Virus record (IMG/VR): IMGVR_UViG_3300006735_000239
Span: 1 to 24,610 of that record
Length of the DNA: 24,610 nucleotides
Strand: one strand, 5' to 3'
Origin: a virus
The notes under the pieces are model-generated. The model was not told the origin of the DNA. It saw only the letters and a program-made list of their open reading frames with translations, and did not search any database. The translations under genes and the position numbers were made by a program. The stretch's first letter is position 1, and every line of letters begins with the position of its first letter. Below, piece by piece: positions 5,536 to 11,215 of this stretch.

Positions 5536-6008
5536 TGTCAACAAGATCAAACATCGTATTTAAAAGAACCGATAAAGAAGGTTTTAAAACAGTAAAAGCA
5601 GTTTATTGTCACTTTGACGGTTATCCTGGTTTTGTAAGAACTAACGAAATGATAGGTGGAGTTGGTTATGAATTACTAAATCATTTTAATACTCAATCAC
5701 AAGTAGATGAAATAGAACTTAAATCTATTCGTTCTATATCTGATGCTGATATTGAATATATGGGTAAAAAAGAAGAATACGATTCATATGAAGATATAAA
5801 ACAGTATTTTCGTATGACACAAGGAGATGTATGGATTGAATATATCTACTATTGGGACGGTGTTCAATGGATGATGTCTGAATTAACTTACTTAGATGTA
5901 GATAAAAATGATTATGAAGATACATCAATACCAGTAAGAACTAAATTCAAACCATTGGAAATTGTAATAAATGAAATTACTAGTACAATAGCACCAGATG
6001 ATGAATAA
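5535..6008 (+). CDS. Conserved phage protein of the MSTRSNI...YCHFDGYP family, 157 aa
   Basis: The opening MSTRSNIVF and the YCHFDGYPGFV segment (about residues 24-34) are the hallmark of a phage family seen in many unrelated phages, normally written as M-x-TRSNI...YCHWDGYP...VG. Here the usual GVG after the Tyr-Pro is displaced but GGVGYELL follows at about 41-48. No function has been established for the family as far as I know. It is 157 aa, within the usual range. A GAGAGG site and a TAATG overlap support ATG 5535. The C-terminal half is acidic and aromatic (IEYIYYWDGVQWMM). Confidence 0.8.
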   Translation: MSTRSNIVFKRTDKEGFKTVKAVYCHFDGYPGFVRTNEMIGGVGYELLNHFNTQSQVDEIELKSIRSISDADIEYMGKKEEYDSYEDIKQYFRMTQGDVWIEYIYYWDGVQWMMSELTYLDVDKNDYEDTSIPVRTKFKPLEIVINEITSTIAPDDE

Positions 6009-6225
6009 ACATTATGTCGTTTCAGTAGCAGAAAGTCATCCAGATCCAAACTATATAGTGTTACTTAAAATACTATCAGTTAAACACTATCAAGCAGCTA
6101 GAAATGCTGAATTTCATCCTAACTATGCTACAGAGGAAGAAGCTAAAATATGGCACAAAAAGTTGCTTGATCAACTATCAAAGGAGGGATTTACATGGAA
6201 AGTGGTCCGAGTAAAACCAATATAA
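5998..6225 (+). CDS. Hypothetical protein, 75 aa
   Basis: Not recognised. It is a small alpha/beta protein with N-terminal beta (YVVSVAESHPDPNYIVLLKI), a helix with His and Trp (EEEAKIWHKKLLDQL) and a final beta strand (TWKVVRVKPI). The first two codons are both ATG, so the start is 5998 or 6001. No good ribosome binding site is visible and it overlaps the previous gene by 11 nt, so translation is probably coupled. Its tail overlaps the next gene by 31 nt and contains that gene's strong AAGGAGGGA. Confidence 0.65.
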   Translation: MMNKHYVVSVAESHPDPNYIVLLKILSVKHYQAARNAEFHPNYATEEEAKIWHKKLLDQLSKEGFTWKVVRVKPI

Positions 6226-6527
6226 CTTACACTGACATATATGGTTATGAACATACTACAACAAGAAAGTATACTAAATTTCCATACGATATGTCTGAGT
6301 GTAAGTTCCTAGATCATGAAGACATCGATTTAGATGTTAGAAATCCTTTTAGTGGTGAATCTTACAAACTATCACCAGTAGAAGAAGCAGTATACAGAAA
6401 AATAATGAGAGCACAATTAAAATCGCCTAATTATTTTCTGGATCCTGATGCACAAAAAGTTGTACGCAAAGGTTTAGATTGGTTCAAATGGAACAATGCT
6501 AAAGCGTACATGAAACTATTAGATTAA
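6195..6527 (+). CDS. Hypothetical protein, 110 aa
   Basis: The segment RNPFSGESYKLSPVEEAVYRKIMRAQ (about 49-74, quoted here as a helical motif around NPFSG and SPVEEAVY) resembles a short conserved block I recall from uncharacterised phage proteins, in which NPFSG is followed by a helix; the family is unnamed to me. The start is set by AAGGAGGGA (6180-6188), one of the strongest ribosome binding sites in the window. The 31-nt overlap with the upstream gene is the longest in the early half. Confidence 0.75.
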   Translation: MESGPSKTNITYTDIYGYEHTTTRKYTKFPYDMSECKFLDHEDIDLDVRNPFSGESYKLSPVEEAVYRKIMRAQLKSPNYFLDPDAQKVVRKGLDWFKWNNAKAYMKLLD

Positions 6528-6537
6528 GGAGGAGTCT

Positions 6538-6618
6538 ATGTTGAAATTACTTCTATTGTTTGCATTGTGTTACGGTATATTATATGCTTGTAATTATGTA
6601 AATAAATCTGATAAATAA
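6538..6618 (+). CDS. Very small membrane or lipoprotein-like peptide, 26 aa
   Basis: ATG 6538 follows AAGGAGGAG (6526-6534) at ideal spacing, 11 nt after the previous stop. The product begins MLKLLLLFALCYGILYAC and ends in a short polar tail with NKSDK. The Leu-rich stretch of about 15 residues ending in LYAC could be a short membrane anchor, or a minimal lipoprotein signal with Cys18 as the modified residue. Phages use tiny lipoproteins in lysis and exclusion, but none of that is shown here. The perfect ribosome binding site is the main reason to accept it. Confidence 0.65.
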   Translation: MLKLLLLFALCYGILYACNYVNKSDK

Positions 6619-6628
6619 TAACAATAAT

Positions 6629-6679
6629 GCTTGGATAATTGAACTGGTAATACTAATTTGGTTGTCCAAGCTAACCAAA
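6629..6679 (+). promoter_or_regulatory. Candidate pseudoknot translational operator before the annealing-protein gene
   Basis: GCTTGGA (6629-6635) pairs exactly with TCCAAGC (6665-6671), and TTTGGTT (6657-6663) pairs exactly with AACCAAA (6673-6679). The two 7-bp stems interleave, so together they form an H-type pseudoknot ending 4 nt before GGAGG (6684-6688). The T4 gene 32 mRNA has a pseudoknot leader through which its ssDNA-binding product represses itself. A similar control of this recombination operon is an attractive inference. Confidence 0.5.
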
Positions 6680-6694
6680 AAACGGAGGAATCTT

Positions 6695-7276
6695 ATGGGA
6701 TTTAACCTTAAAGATTATGCCTTAGTGAACGATCGTATTAAAGAATTTCATAATATGTATCCACACGGCATGATAGTGACTGAAGTACTAGAAGTCACAC
6801 AAATAATAGACACACCAACTGGAGAACAATGCAATGAATACAGAATCCAAGCAAAAGTCACGCCCAATGTACTCGAAGTACCAGAAAGATACTTCACTGG
6901 AACAGCAGCTGAGCGAGACAATACTGGTTTTGTTAATAAGACGAGTGCTATGGAAAATTGCGAGACGAGCGCCGTTGGTAGGGCATTGGCCAATATGGGT
7001 ATTGGTGCAGATTTTGCCATTGCTAGCAAAGAAGAAGTTGAGAATGCTAAGGCAAAACAATCAGTATTCAAACCTAAAGTTAAGGAACTTACAGAAATTG
7101 ACACGCTTGCAAAAAAGTGTGAAAAAGCTCAAGTAATTCCCGAAGAAGCTTATCTAGCATATACTAAAAAACGTGAAAGCGGATTTTATGATACTGTTGC
7201 TAGAGTAAAAACAGCTAAGAAATACTTTGAAGATCAACTTAAGGAGGCAAAAGATGTCAAAAAAGAAAATGCCTAG
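6695..7276 (+). CDS. ERF/Rad52-like single-strand annealing protein, 193 aa
   Basis: The centre (about residues 80-118) reads TSAMENCETSAVGRALANMGIG followed by ASKEEVENAKAK. This TSAxGRALAxxGIG...AS.EEV..A pattern is characteristic of phage ERF-superfamily recombinases. These bind ssDNA as multimers and anneal complementary strands for recombination-dependent replication and repair. An N-terminal beta-rich part comes first (IVTEVLEVTQII, YRIQAKVTPNV) and a Lys-rich helical tail ends the protein. ATG 6695 is chosen because GGAGG (6684-6688) fits it; an upstream in-frame TTG at 6662 lies inside the pseudoknot and lacks a site. It leads the recombination/replication operon and is followed two genes later by the SSB, its usual partner. 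Confidence 0.8.
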   Translation: MGFNLKDYALVNDRIKEFHNMYPHGMIVTEVLEVTQIIDTPTGEQCNEYRIQAKVTPNVLEVPERYFTGTAAERDNTGFVNKTSAMENCETSAVGRALANMGIGADFAIASKEEVENAKAKQSVFKPKVKELTEIDTLAKKCEKAQVIPEEAYLAYTKKRESGFYDTVARVKTAKKYFEDQLKEAKDVKKENA

Positions 7277-7508
7277 TGAACATAGAATAGGTTCTATGCA
7301 ACCTGGAGAGACAAAACATATAGTAAACGACTTTGGTACTTTTGTTTTAATTAGAATACCATTCGAAAAAGACGAATTACTAGATGTAGAATTAGCAGAC
7401 TATGCTAAATCAATGGATGCACTTAGCACTTATATTGAAAGTATCAATCAAGGGCTAATTGACGGTGCACATGAACGTAATCAAGATCACGCTAATGACC
7501 AAAAGTAA
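7254..7508 (+). CDS. Hypothetical protein between annealase and SSB, 84 aa
   Basis: Not recognised. The start at 7254 is fixed by AAGGAGG (7241-7247), and the gene overlaps the annealase stop by 23 nt. It has a basic N-terminus (MSKKKMPSEHR), a beta-prone middle (FGTFVLIRIPF), and an acidic helical C-terminus with several His residues. Its place between two ssDNA-handling proteins suggests a recombination accessory role, but no motif supports a specific one. Confidence 0.75.
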   Translation: MSKKKMPSEHRIGSMQPGETKHIVNDFGTFVLIRIPFEKDELLDVELADYAKSMDALSTYIESINQGLIDGAHERNQDHANDQK

Positions 7509-7519
7509 GGAGGTATCAT

Positions 7520-8047
7520 ATGGCAATCACGGGTACTAAGGTAAAGTCATCGCAAGGTGGCGGCAATAAACCTTATTTCATTAATAAATGTAAAATTATT
7601 GCAGCAGAACAAATTGAATCACAGTATACTGATACAACAGTTAAATTAGAACTTGAAGATTCTACAAATGGATACAAATCTAATTTATTCTTAAATCAAA
7701 ACTATGATAAAGATACAAATGGTGTAGTCCTGGATTTAAAATATCCTGACTTAGTTAATACATTGTATCTTGCAGCTGGTAAAGATTTAGAAGTATCAGA
7801 CACTGGCGATATTAATTTAGATGTATTAATGGATTCTGAAATTGCAGTACTTAGTTATCAGTCTACTGGTAAATACAAACGCAATCTTTGGAACAGAGTT
7901 TCTTCTTGGGATAAAACAGATCAACTCGAGAAAGACTTTAAGAAATCATTAGAACAAGGTTATCCTCAAAACTTTCGTAAAGGAACATCAGAACCTGCCG
8001 TACCTGAAGTTCAAGAAAGTGTAAATGATGATGACTTTCCATTTTAA
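7520..8047 (+). CDS. ssb: Single-stranded DNA-binding protein, 175 aa
   Basis: The first 125 residues are beta-rich with alternating hydrophobic positions (KCKIIAAEQI, TTVKLELEDS, SEIAVLSYQS), consistent with an OB fold. A Pro/Glu-rich linker of about 25 residues follows. The protein ends in DDDFPF, the acidic-aromatic tail through which SSBs recruit partners (bacterial consensus DDDIPF). It should coat ssDNA at the phage fork and hand it to the annealase and helicase-primase encoded next to it. The core does not obviously match E. coli SSB, so it is a divergent phage version. AAGGAGGT (7507-7514) is a near-perfect ribosome binding site, and the stop overlaps the next start as TAATG. Confidence 0.8.
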   Translation: MAITGTKVKSSQGGGNKPYFINKCKIIAAEQIESQYTDTTVKLELEDSTNGYKSNLFLNQNYDKDTNGVVLDLKYPDLVNTLYLAAGKDLEVSDTGDINLDVLMDSEIAVLSYQSTGKYKRNLWNRVSSWDKTDQLEKDFKKSLEQGYPQNFRKGTSEPAVPEVQESVNDDDFPF

Positions 8048-8313
8048 TGACTGCTAAAACTATTGTTATCAATTGGCTTGACTCTTTAGAAAATGGTGAA
8101 GTATTCTTTACCTGGAACTTTGAGAGTCAAGTACCACATTATGGTAAAATCAAGTATAACAAAATACATACGGCAAGTACATATTCCAGAGCATTTAGAA
8201 AGTTGCGTGAAGAAAATATATTCACGGACGAGCTTATGGGATTTGCACTCAAAGAAGTTAAATCAGCAACTAATGGGAAAATAAAAGGATGGAAGAAGAT
8301 AAATACTTTTTAG
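8047..8313 (+). CDS. Small putative winged-helix-like DNA-binding protein, 88 aa
   Basis: The central part (about residues 40-58, HTASTYSRAFRKLREENIF) looks like the recognition helix of a helix-turn-helix: Ser/Thr cap, Tyr, Arg and a following Leu-rich helix. The wing could be the strand pair after it. The N-terminal WLDSLENGEVFFTWNF resembles the first helix and turn of such folds. It lies between SSB and primase-helicase with 1-nt and 25-nt overlaps, so an origin-recognition, loader or autoregulator role is possible. No family match is claimed. Confidence 0.7.
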   Translation: MTAKTIVINWLDSLENGEVFFTWNFESQVPHYGKIKYNKIHTASTYSRAFRKLREENIFTDELMGFALKEVKSATNGKIKGWKKINTF

Positions 8314-10124
8314 AACTAGTAGAAGGTGGTCTATCCGAACGTAACACTGTTGCTAATGTTAATACCTATCAAAAGAAAGTAACAAAGAATGCATTTAAGA
8401 ATGAGATGTATCGTTCTTATTTTACATTTGGTAAAGACTTTCAAGAACATGTACACAATACAAATTCAGTAAAAGGATTCAACGGTATTGCATATATCGA
8501 TTACATTATATTAGACATCGATAAAGGCGAAATACCTAATGATCATTTTATTGGATATATACAACAATGTGTATCTGAAATGTTTGATAAGGGAGTAATG
8601 GAAGAAGACATAAACTTATGGTTTAGCGGTAGCGGTTTCCATATTGAAATACAGAATGTATTTGGTTTACAGCCAAGCAGAGATATACACGATAAGCTTA
8701 AACTAACAATGAATAAGCATTTCGACTTTGCAGACAGCATCTATGATAAGACAAGGATCATTCGATGCAAATGGTCGTTAAACACAAAAACAAACCTCTA
8801 TAAAATATGGATACCGTTGCAGCTATTGTCAGAACTAAGTATGGAAGACGTACAACAAATGGCAAGTAGCGAAGGCAGCTATATGAGTTATGTCAATAAA
8901 ACACAAGCGAGTATGAACGAAAGTTTCTTTAGTACTTTATTTAAAGAACCAAGCGTAGAACCGTATTTACAATCTATGGTTGTTGCATCGCCTACTATTC
9001 AGTATGATAACAAGAATACCAAAACAGATTCAGACGTTACATCAGTAGTTTCTTGTATGCAGCACGTATTTAACGAAGGTCCTATGAAAGGTTCTAGAAA
9101 TATGAAACTAATGCGAATGGTTAGTGCATACAAAAGAGCTGGTGTTCCAATGTTAGTTGTCCTCAATGGTATGTTTACCTGGGCAAATAACACAATGTCC
9201 GAGGAAGAAATAACAAGAACAGTATCAAATGTTTATGAAGGTTCTTATCAATATGGTTGTGATGACCACATTATGGCAGAATATTGCGATTCAAAATGTA
9301 TTTATTACAAACGTAAAGACTATACCTTAGATATTAAAGGTGTAGATGCATTAGAAGATGCATTAAGAACCTATGTAACAAAACAGTTAGAACAAAACTC
9401 TATCAAGCTAGAAGATATATATGGCTCTAATCCATATCAATTTAGTCCTGGCGAGTTGGTTATATTCTCTGGTGATACTGGTCTTGGTAAGACTGCGTTC
9501 ATACAAGATCTAATTGTGAAAGCAAAACAAAATACATTGTTCTTGTCGTTAGAAATGAACGAACAGCTTATCTTTAGACGATTTGTGCAAATTGCTACAA
9601 ACAAACCTAAAGAATGGGTTTTACAACAATACAAGGAAAATCCAGACTTTAGTATTAAAGATAAGTTAGATCACATACAAGTAATGACAATAGCACCAAG
9701 GATAGACTCTATCAAGAAAGTAGTAGCAGAATATGAACCAAAAGTTCTAGTTGTAGATACTACTGACGAAGTTGAAGTTGATTTTGTAAAAGGTGAAATA
9801 GAAAAGCAAAACGTAGTTATAGGTGCATTAAAACAAATAGCACAAAAAACTAACGTAATTATTATTGCAATACATCATCTTAACAAAACATCAGCAGCTA
9901 ACAATGTTATTAATCTACATTCTTTGAAAGGTAGTAGTAATGTTGTACAAAAAGCAGATAAGGTTCTATTAATTAAAGGTAATAGAAACGATCCAGCTAG
10001 AGAAATTACATCAGTAAAATCTCGTGACGAAGGTCAATTTAAGATGTTAGCTGCATTTAATGCAACGAACATGACATTTAAACAAATAAACGGAGGAAAT
10101 ACATATGTTGAAGAAATTGTTTAA
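8289..10124 (+). CDS. AEP primase (PrimPol) fused to RecA/DnaB-type replicative helicase, 611 aa
   Basis: Primase part: the archaeo-eukaryotic primase motifs are all visible. They are LDID (D76, D78), SGSGFH (113-118, H118), and the third acidic site (D146/D149) with R156/R159 and N165-T-K167. A middle domain has four cysteines, C256, C324, C333 and C337, in the order seen in PriL-type C-terminal iron-sulphur domains. Helicase part: Walker A GDTGLGKT (395-402), Walker B VLVVD (D490), the HH pair (529-530), LKGSSNVVQKAD (547-558) and the KSRD motif (577-580) of SF4 helicases. One polypeptide would prime and unwind at the fork, like T7 gp4 but with an AEP in place of the Toprim primase. ATG 8289 overlaps the upstream gene by 25 nt, so translation is probably coupled. 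Confidence 0.88.
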   Translation: MEEDKYFLELVEGGLSERNTVANVNTYQKKVTKNAFKNEMYRSYFTFGKDFQEHVHNTNSVKGFNGIAYIDYIILDIDKGEIPNDHFIGYIQQCVSEMFDKGVMEEDINLWFSGSGFHIEIQNVFGLQPSRDIHDKLKLTMNKHFDFADSIYDKTRIIRCKWSLNTKTNLYKIWIPLQLLSELSMEDVQQMASSEGSYMSYVNKTQASMNESFFSTLFKEPSVEPYLQSMVVASPTIQYDNKNTKTDSDVTSVVSCMQHVFNEGPMKGSRNMKLMRMVSAYKRAGVPMLVVLNGMFTWANNTMSEEEITRTVSNVYEGSYQYGCDDHIMAEYCDSKCIYYKRKDYTLDIKGVDALEDALRTYVTKQLEQNSIKLEDIYGSNPYQFSPGELVIFSGDTGLGKTAFIQDLIVKAKQNTLFLSLEMNEQLIFRRFVQIATNKPKEWVLQQYKENPDFSIKDKLDHIQVMTIAPRIDSIKKVVAEYEPKVLVVDTTDEVEVDFVKGEIEKQNVVIGALKQIAQKTNVIIIAIHHLNKTSAANNVINLHSLKGSSNVVQKADKVLLIKGNRNDPAREITSVKSRDEGQFKMLAAFNATNMTFKQINGGNTYVEEIV

Positions 10125-10368
10125 CGCACAATATGTAGATAAGAATAATATACAAAAAGCAGAATTGCGTTTGCTAAAGTTTATTGTTCTTTCAACAAGA
10201 ATGGATAATAATTTTGGTAATCATTTATGGTTTGATACCAGATTCGGTCCAATGGAATTTTCATTTGGTCTCAGATACTGGGATGAATCACCAGAAGCTA
10301 TTAAAAGATACGAGGAAGATTTCAACATCGTTAGTATGCAAGGAAATCTTGGCGGAAGTGACGCATAA
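10105..10368 (+). CDS. Hypothetical protein, 87 aa
   Basis: Not recognised. It is a mixed protein with a basic N-terminus, a helix (KAELRLLKFIVL, about 18-29) and an aromatic segment (HLWFDTRFGPMEFSFGLRYW, about 40-59). GGAGGA (10091-10096) precedes ATG 10105, which overlaps the helicase gene by 20 nt. Its stop lies just beyond the likely start of the resolvase gene, so it is part of the same co-translated replication unit. Confidence 0.75.
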   Translation: MLKKLFNAQYVDKNNIQKAELRLLKFIVLSTRMDNNFGNHLWFDTRFGPMEFSFGLRYWDESPEAIKRYEEDFNIVSMQGNLGGSDA

Positions 10369-10702
10369 GAATAAAGTACGTGGTAACAATCTCGAACGTG
10401 AGATAGTAAACGAAGCTAAGGACATGGGCATGTATGCAAAACGTGCCTATGCTTCCGACGGTAGATCATTAGGAAAGTCAGAAGTAGTTGATGTGATAGT
10501 AGAAGATACTACAATACAAGCAAAACGAAGAAAGAAAGTTGCTCAATGGTTGTATCCAGACTATCACGGAGACGACGTAGATGCAGTTGTTACACGTATG
10601 GATAGAAAAGAAGCTCTTGCTATAATACCATTAAAGAGATTTTTAAGATTATTGCAAATTGAAAAGGAGAATCGTGATGGATTTGAACAAGAAAGAAGCT
10701 GA
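10358..10702 (+). CDS. Hjc-like Holliday junction resolvase / PDDEXK nuclease, 114 aa
   Basis: The sequence has RGNNLEREIVNEAKDMG, then RAYASDGRSLG, EVVDVIV and IQAKRRK. This is the arrangement of the PDDEXK fold in archaeal-type resolvases: a Glu on helix 1 (about E13), the Asp of EVVDV (about D42) and the QxK lysine (about K52), with the GRSLG loop between them. It would cut branched DNA made by annealase-driven recombination. No ATG lies at a sensible place; GTG 10358 is chosen, with TTG 10349 as an alternative, both served by AAGGAA (10340-10345). An ATG start further upstream (10184) would lie entirely inside the preceding gene. The 3' end overlaps the next gene by 26 nt. Confidence 0.75.
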   Translation: MTHKNKVRGNNLEREIVNEAKDMGMYAKRAYASDGRSLGKSEVVDVIVEDTTIQAKRRKKVAQWLYPDYHGDDVDAVVTRMDRKEALAIIPLKRFLRLLQIEKENRDGFEQERS

Positions 10703-10853
10703 AGCTATACTATCAATAGCTAAGAAGATTATTGTTGCATTAGAAAAAAATAACAATAAAATTGTAAGATCAACCGAAGATAGGTTTGATCACGATGATA
10801 TTGATTTAACTGGTGTTAGAGCACCAGAAAAATGTGAAGAATGTAACGATTAA
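10677..10853 (+). CDS. Hypothetical protein with C-terminal CxxC, 58 aa
   Basis: Not recognised. AAGGAGA (10664-10670) fits ATG 10677; GTG 10674 directly before it is a less likely start. The N-terminal 25 residues form an amphipathic helix (EAEAILSIAKKIIVALEK). The C-terminus has an Asp/His-rich stretch and CEEC near the end. The lone CxxC could bind metal only with other ligands or as a dimer. It closes the replication operon before the structured RNA at 10877-10997. Confidence 0.7.
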   Translation: MDLNKKEAEAILSIAKKIIVALEKNNNKIVRSTEDRFDHDDIDLTGVRAPEKCEECND

Positions 10854-10876
10854 AGTTGTTTATTACCATAAACAAA

Positions 10877-10997
10877 AACTGCCCGCTTATGAAAATACAT
10901 GTTTGGTTGGCTACTAAAACAAGACATAACTTAGTCGCTATGTCTTCGTATTTATGTATAGATAATCTAAAAGAGATTACAACATGAGCGGGCGGTT
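10877..10997 (+). ncRNA. Candidate multibranched structured RNA C, about 121 nt
   Basis: AACTGCCCGCTTAT (10877-10890) pairs with ATGAGCGGGCGGTT (10984-10997), 14 bp with two wobbles. Inside there are three further helices. ATACAT (10895-10900) pairs with ATGTAT (10954-10959). Nested in that is AAGACATA (10921-10928) with TATGTCTT (10939-10946), 8 bp. Next to it is TAATCT (10963-10968) with AGATTA (10974-10979). The whole folds as one compact multibranched unit between the last replication gene and the 43-aa gene. The T-loop-like GGTTCGAAA at 10994-11002 lacks a matching arm, so it is not a tRNA. A 32-codon ORF inside it has no ribosome binding site. Confidence 0.55.
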
Positions 10998-11013
10998 CGA
11001 AAGGAAAGCAAAT

Positions 11014-11145
11014 ATGGACAAAGTAGAAAAAGAAATGTTTTTAAAGGAAACAAAAGAACTTATAGGATTAACAGAAGAAGCAATAAATCTTTTGACACAA
11101 AAACAAAAAAGGTTAAAAGATTTGTTGCGTATTTTAAAAAAATAA
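11014..11145 (+). CDS. Small helical protein, 43 aa
   Basis: ATG 11014 follows AAAGGAA (11000-11006) at good spacing. The product is a single Lys/Glu/Leu-rich amphipathic helix, with LIGLTEEAINLLTQKQKRL in the centre and a basic end (RILKK), likely a coiled coil. It is the last rightward gene and stops 23 nt before the end of the giant leftward gene. Structured RNA C directly precedes its ribosome binding site. The function is unknown; size and helix type would fit a small host-takeover factor or a protein inhibitor. Confidence 0.6.
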   Translation: MDKVEKEMFLKETKELIGLTEEAINLLTQKQKRLKDLLRILKK

Positions 11146-11164
11146 TTTGTTGCCGTATGAAAAC

Positions 11165-11215
11165 AGCGTCAAGTCGTTGGATCTTCGTTAATCTCTCTCT
11201 GTTCGGCTTGACGCT
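11165..11215. terminator. Convergent (possibly bidirectional) stem-loop terminator
   Basis: AGCGTCAAGTCG (11165-11176) pairs with CGGCTTGACGCT (11204-11215), 12 bp with one wobble and a 27-nt loop. It lies exactly where rightward and leftward transcription meet. Read leftward it is followed by GTTTTCAT, and read rightward by TTACTTTT, so it has a modest T-run on both sides. The stop codon of the giant gene (11169-11171) is inside the stem. The long loop and short T-runs make it weaker than a textbook terminator. Confidence 0.6.

Noticed and set aside
10889-10987. 32-codon ORF starting MKIHVWLATKT inside structured RNA C
   Set aside because: No ribosome binding site is visible and both ends lie in the closing stem; a leader peptide is possible but unsupported.
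10994-11002. GGTTCGAAA resembling a tRNA T-loop
   Set aside because: The flanks do not form a 5-bp T-stem and no cloverleaf can be drawn around it.
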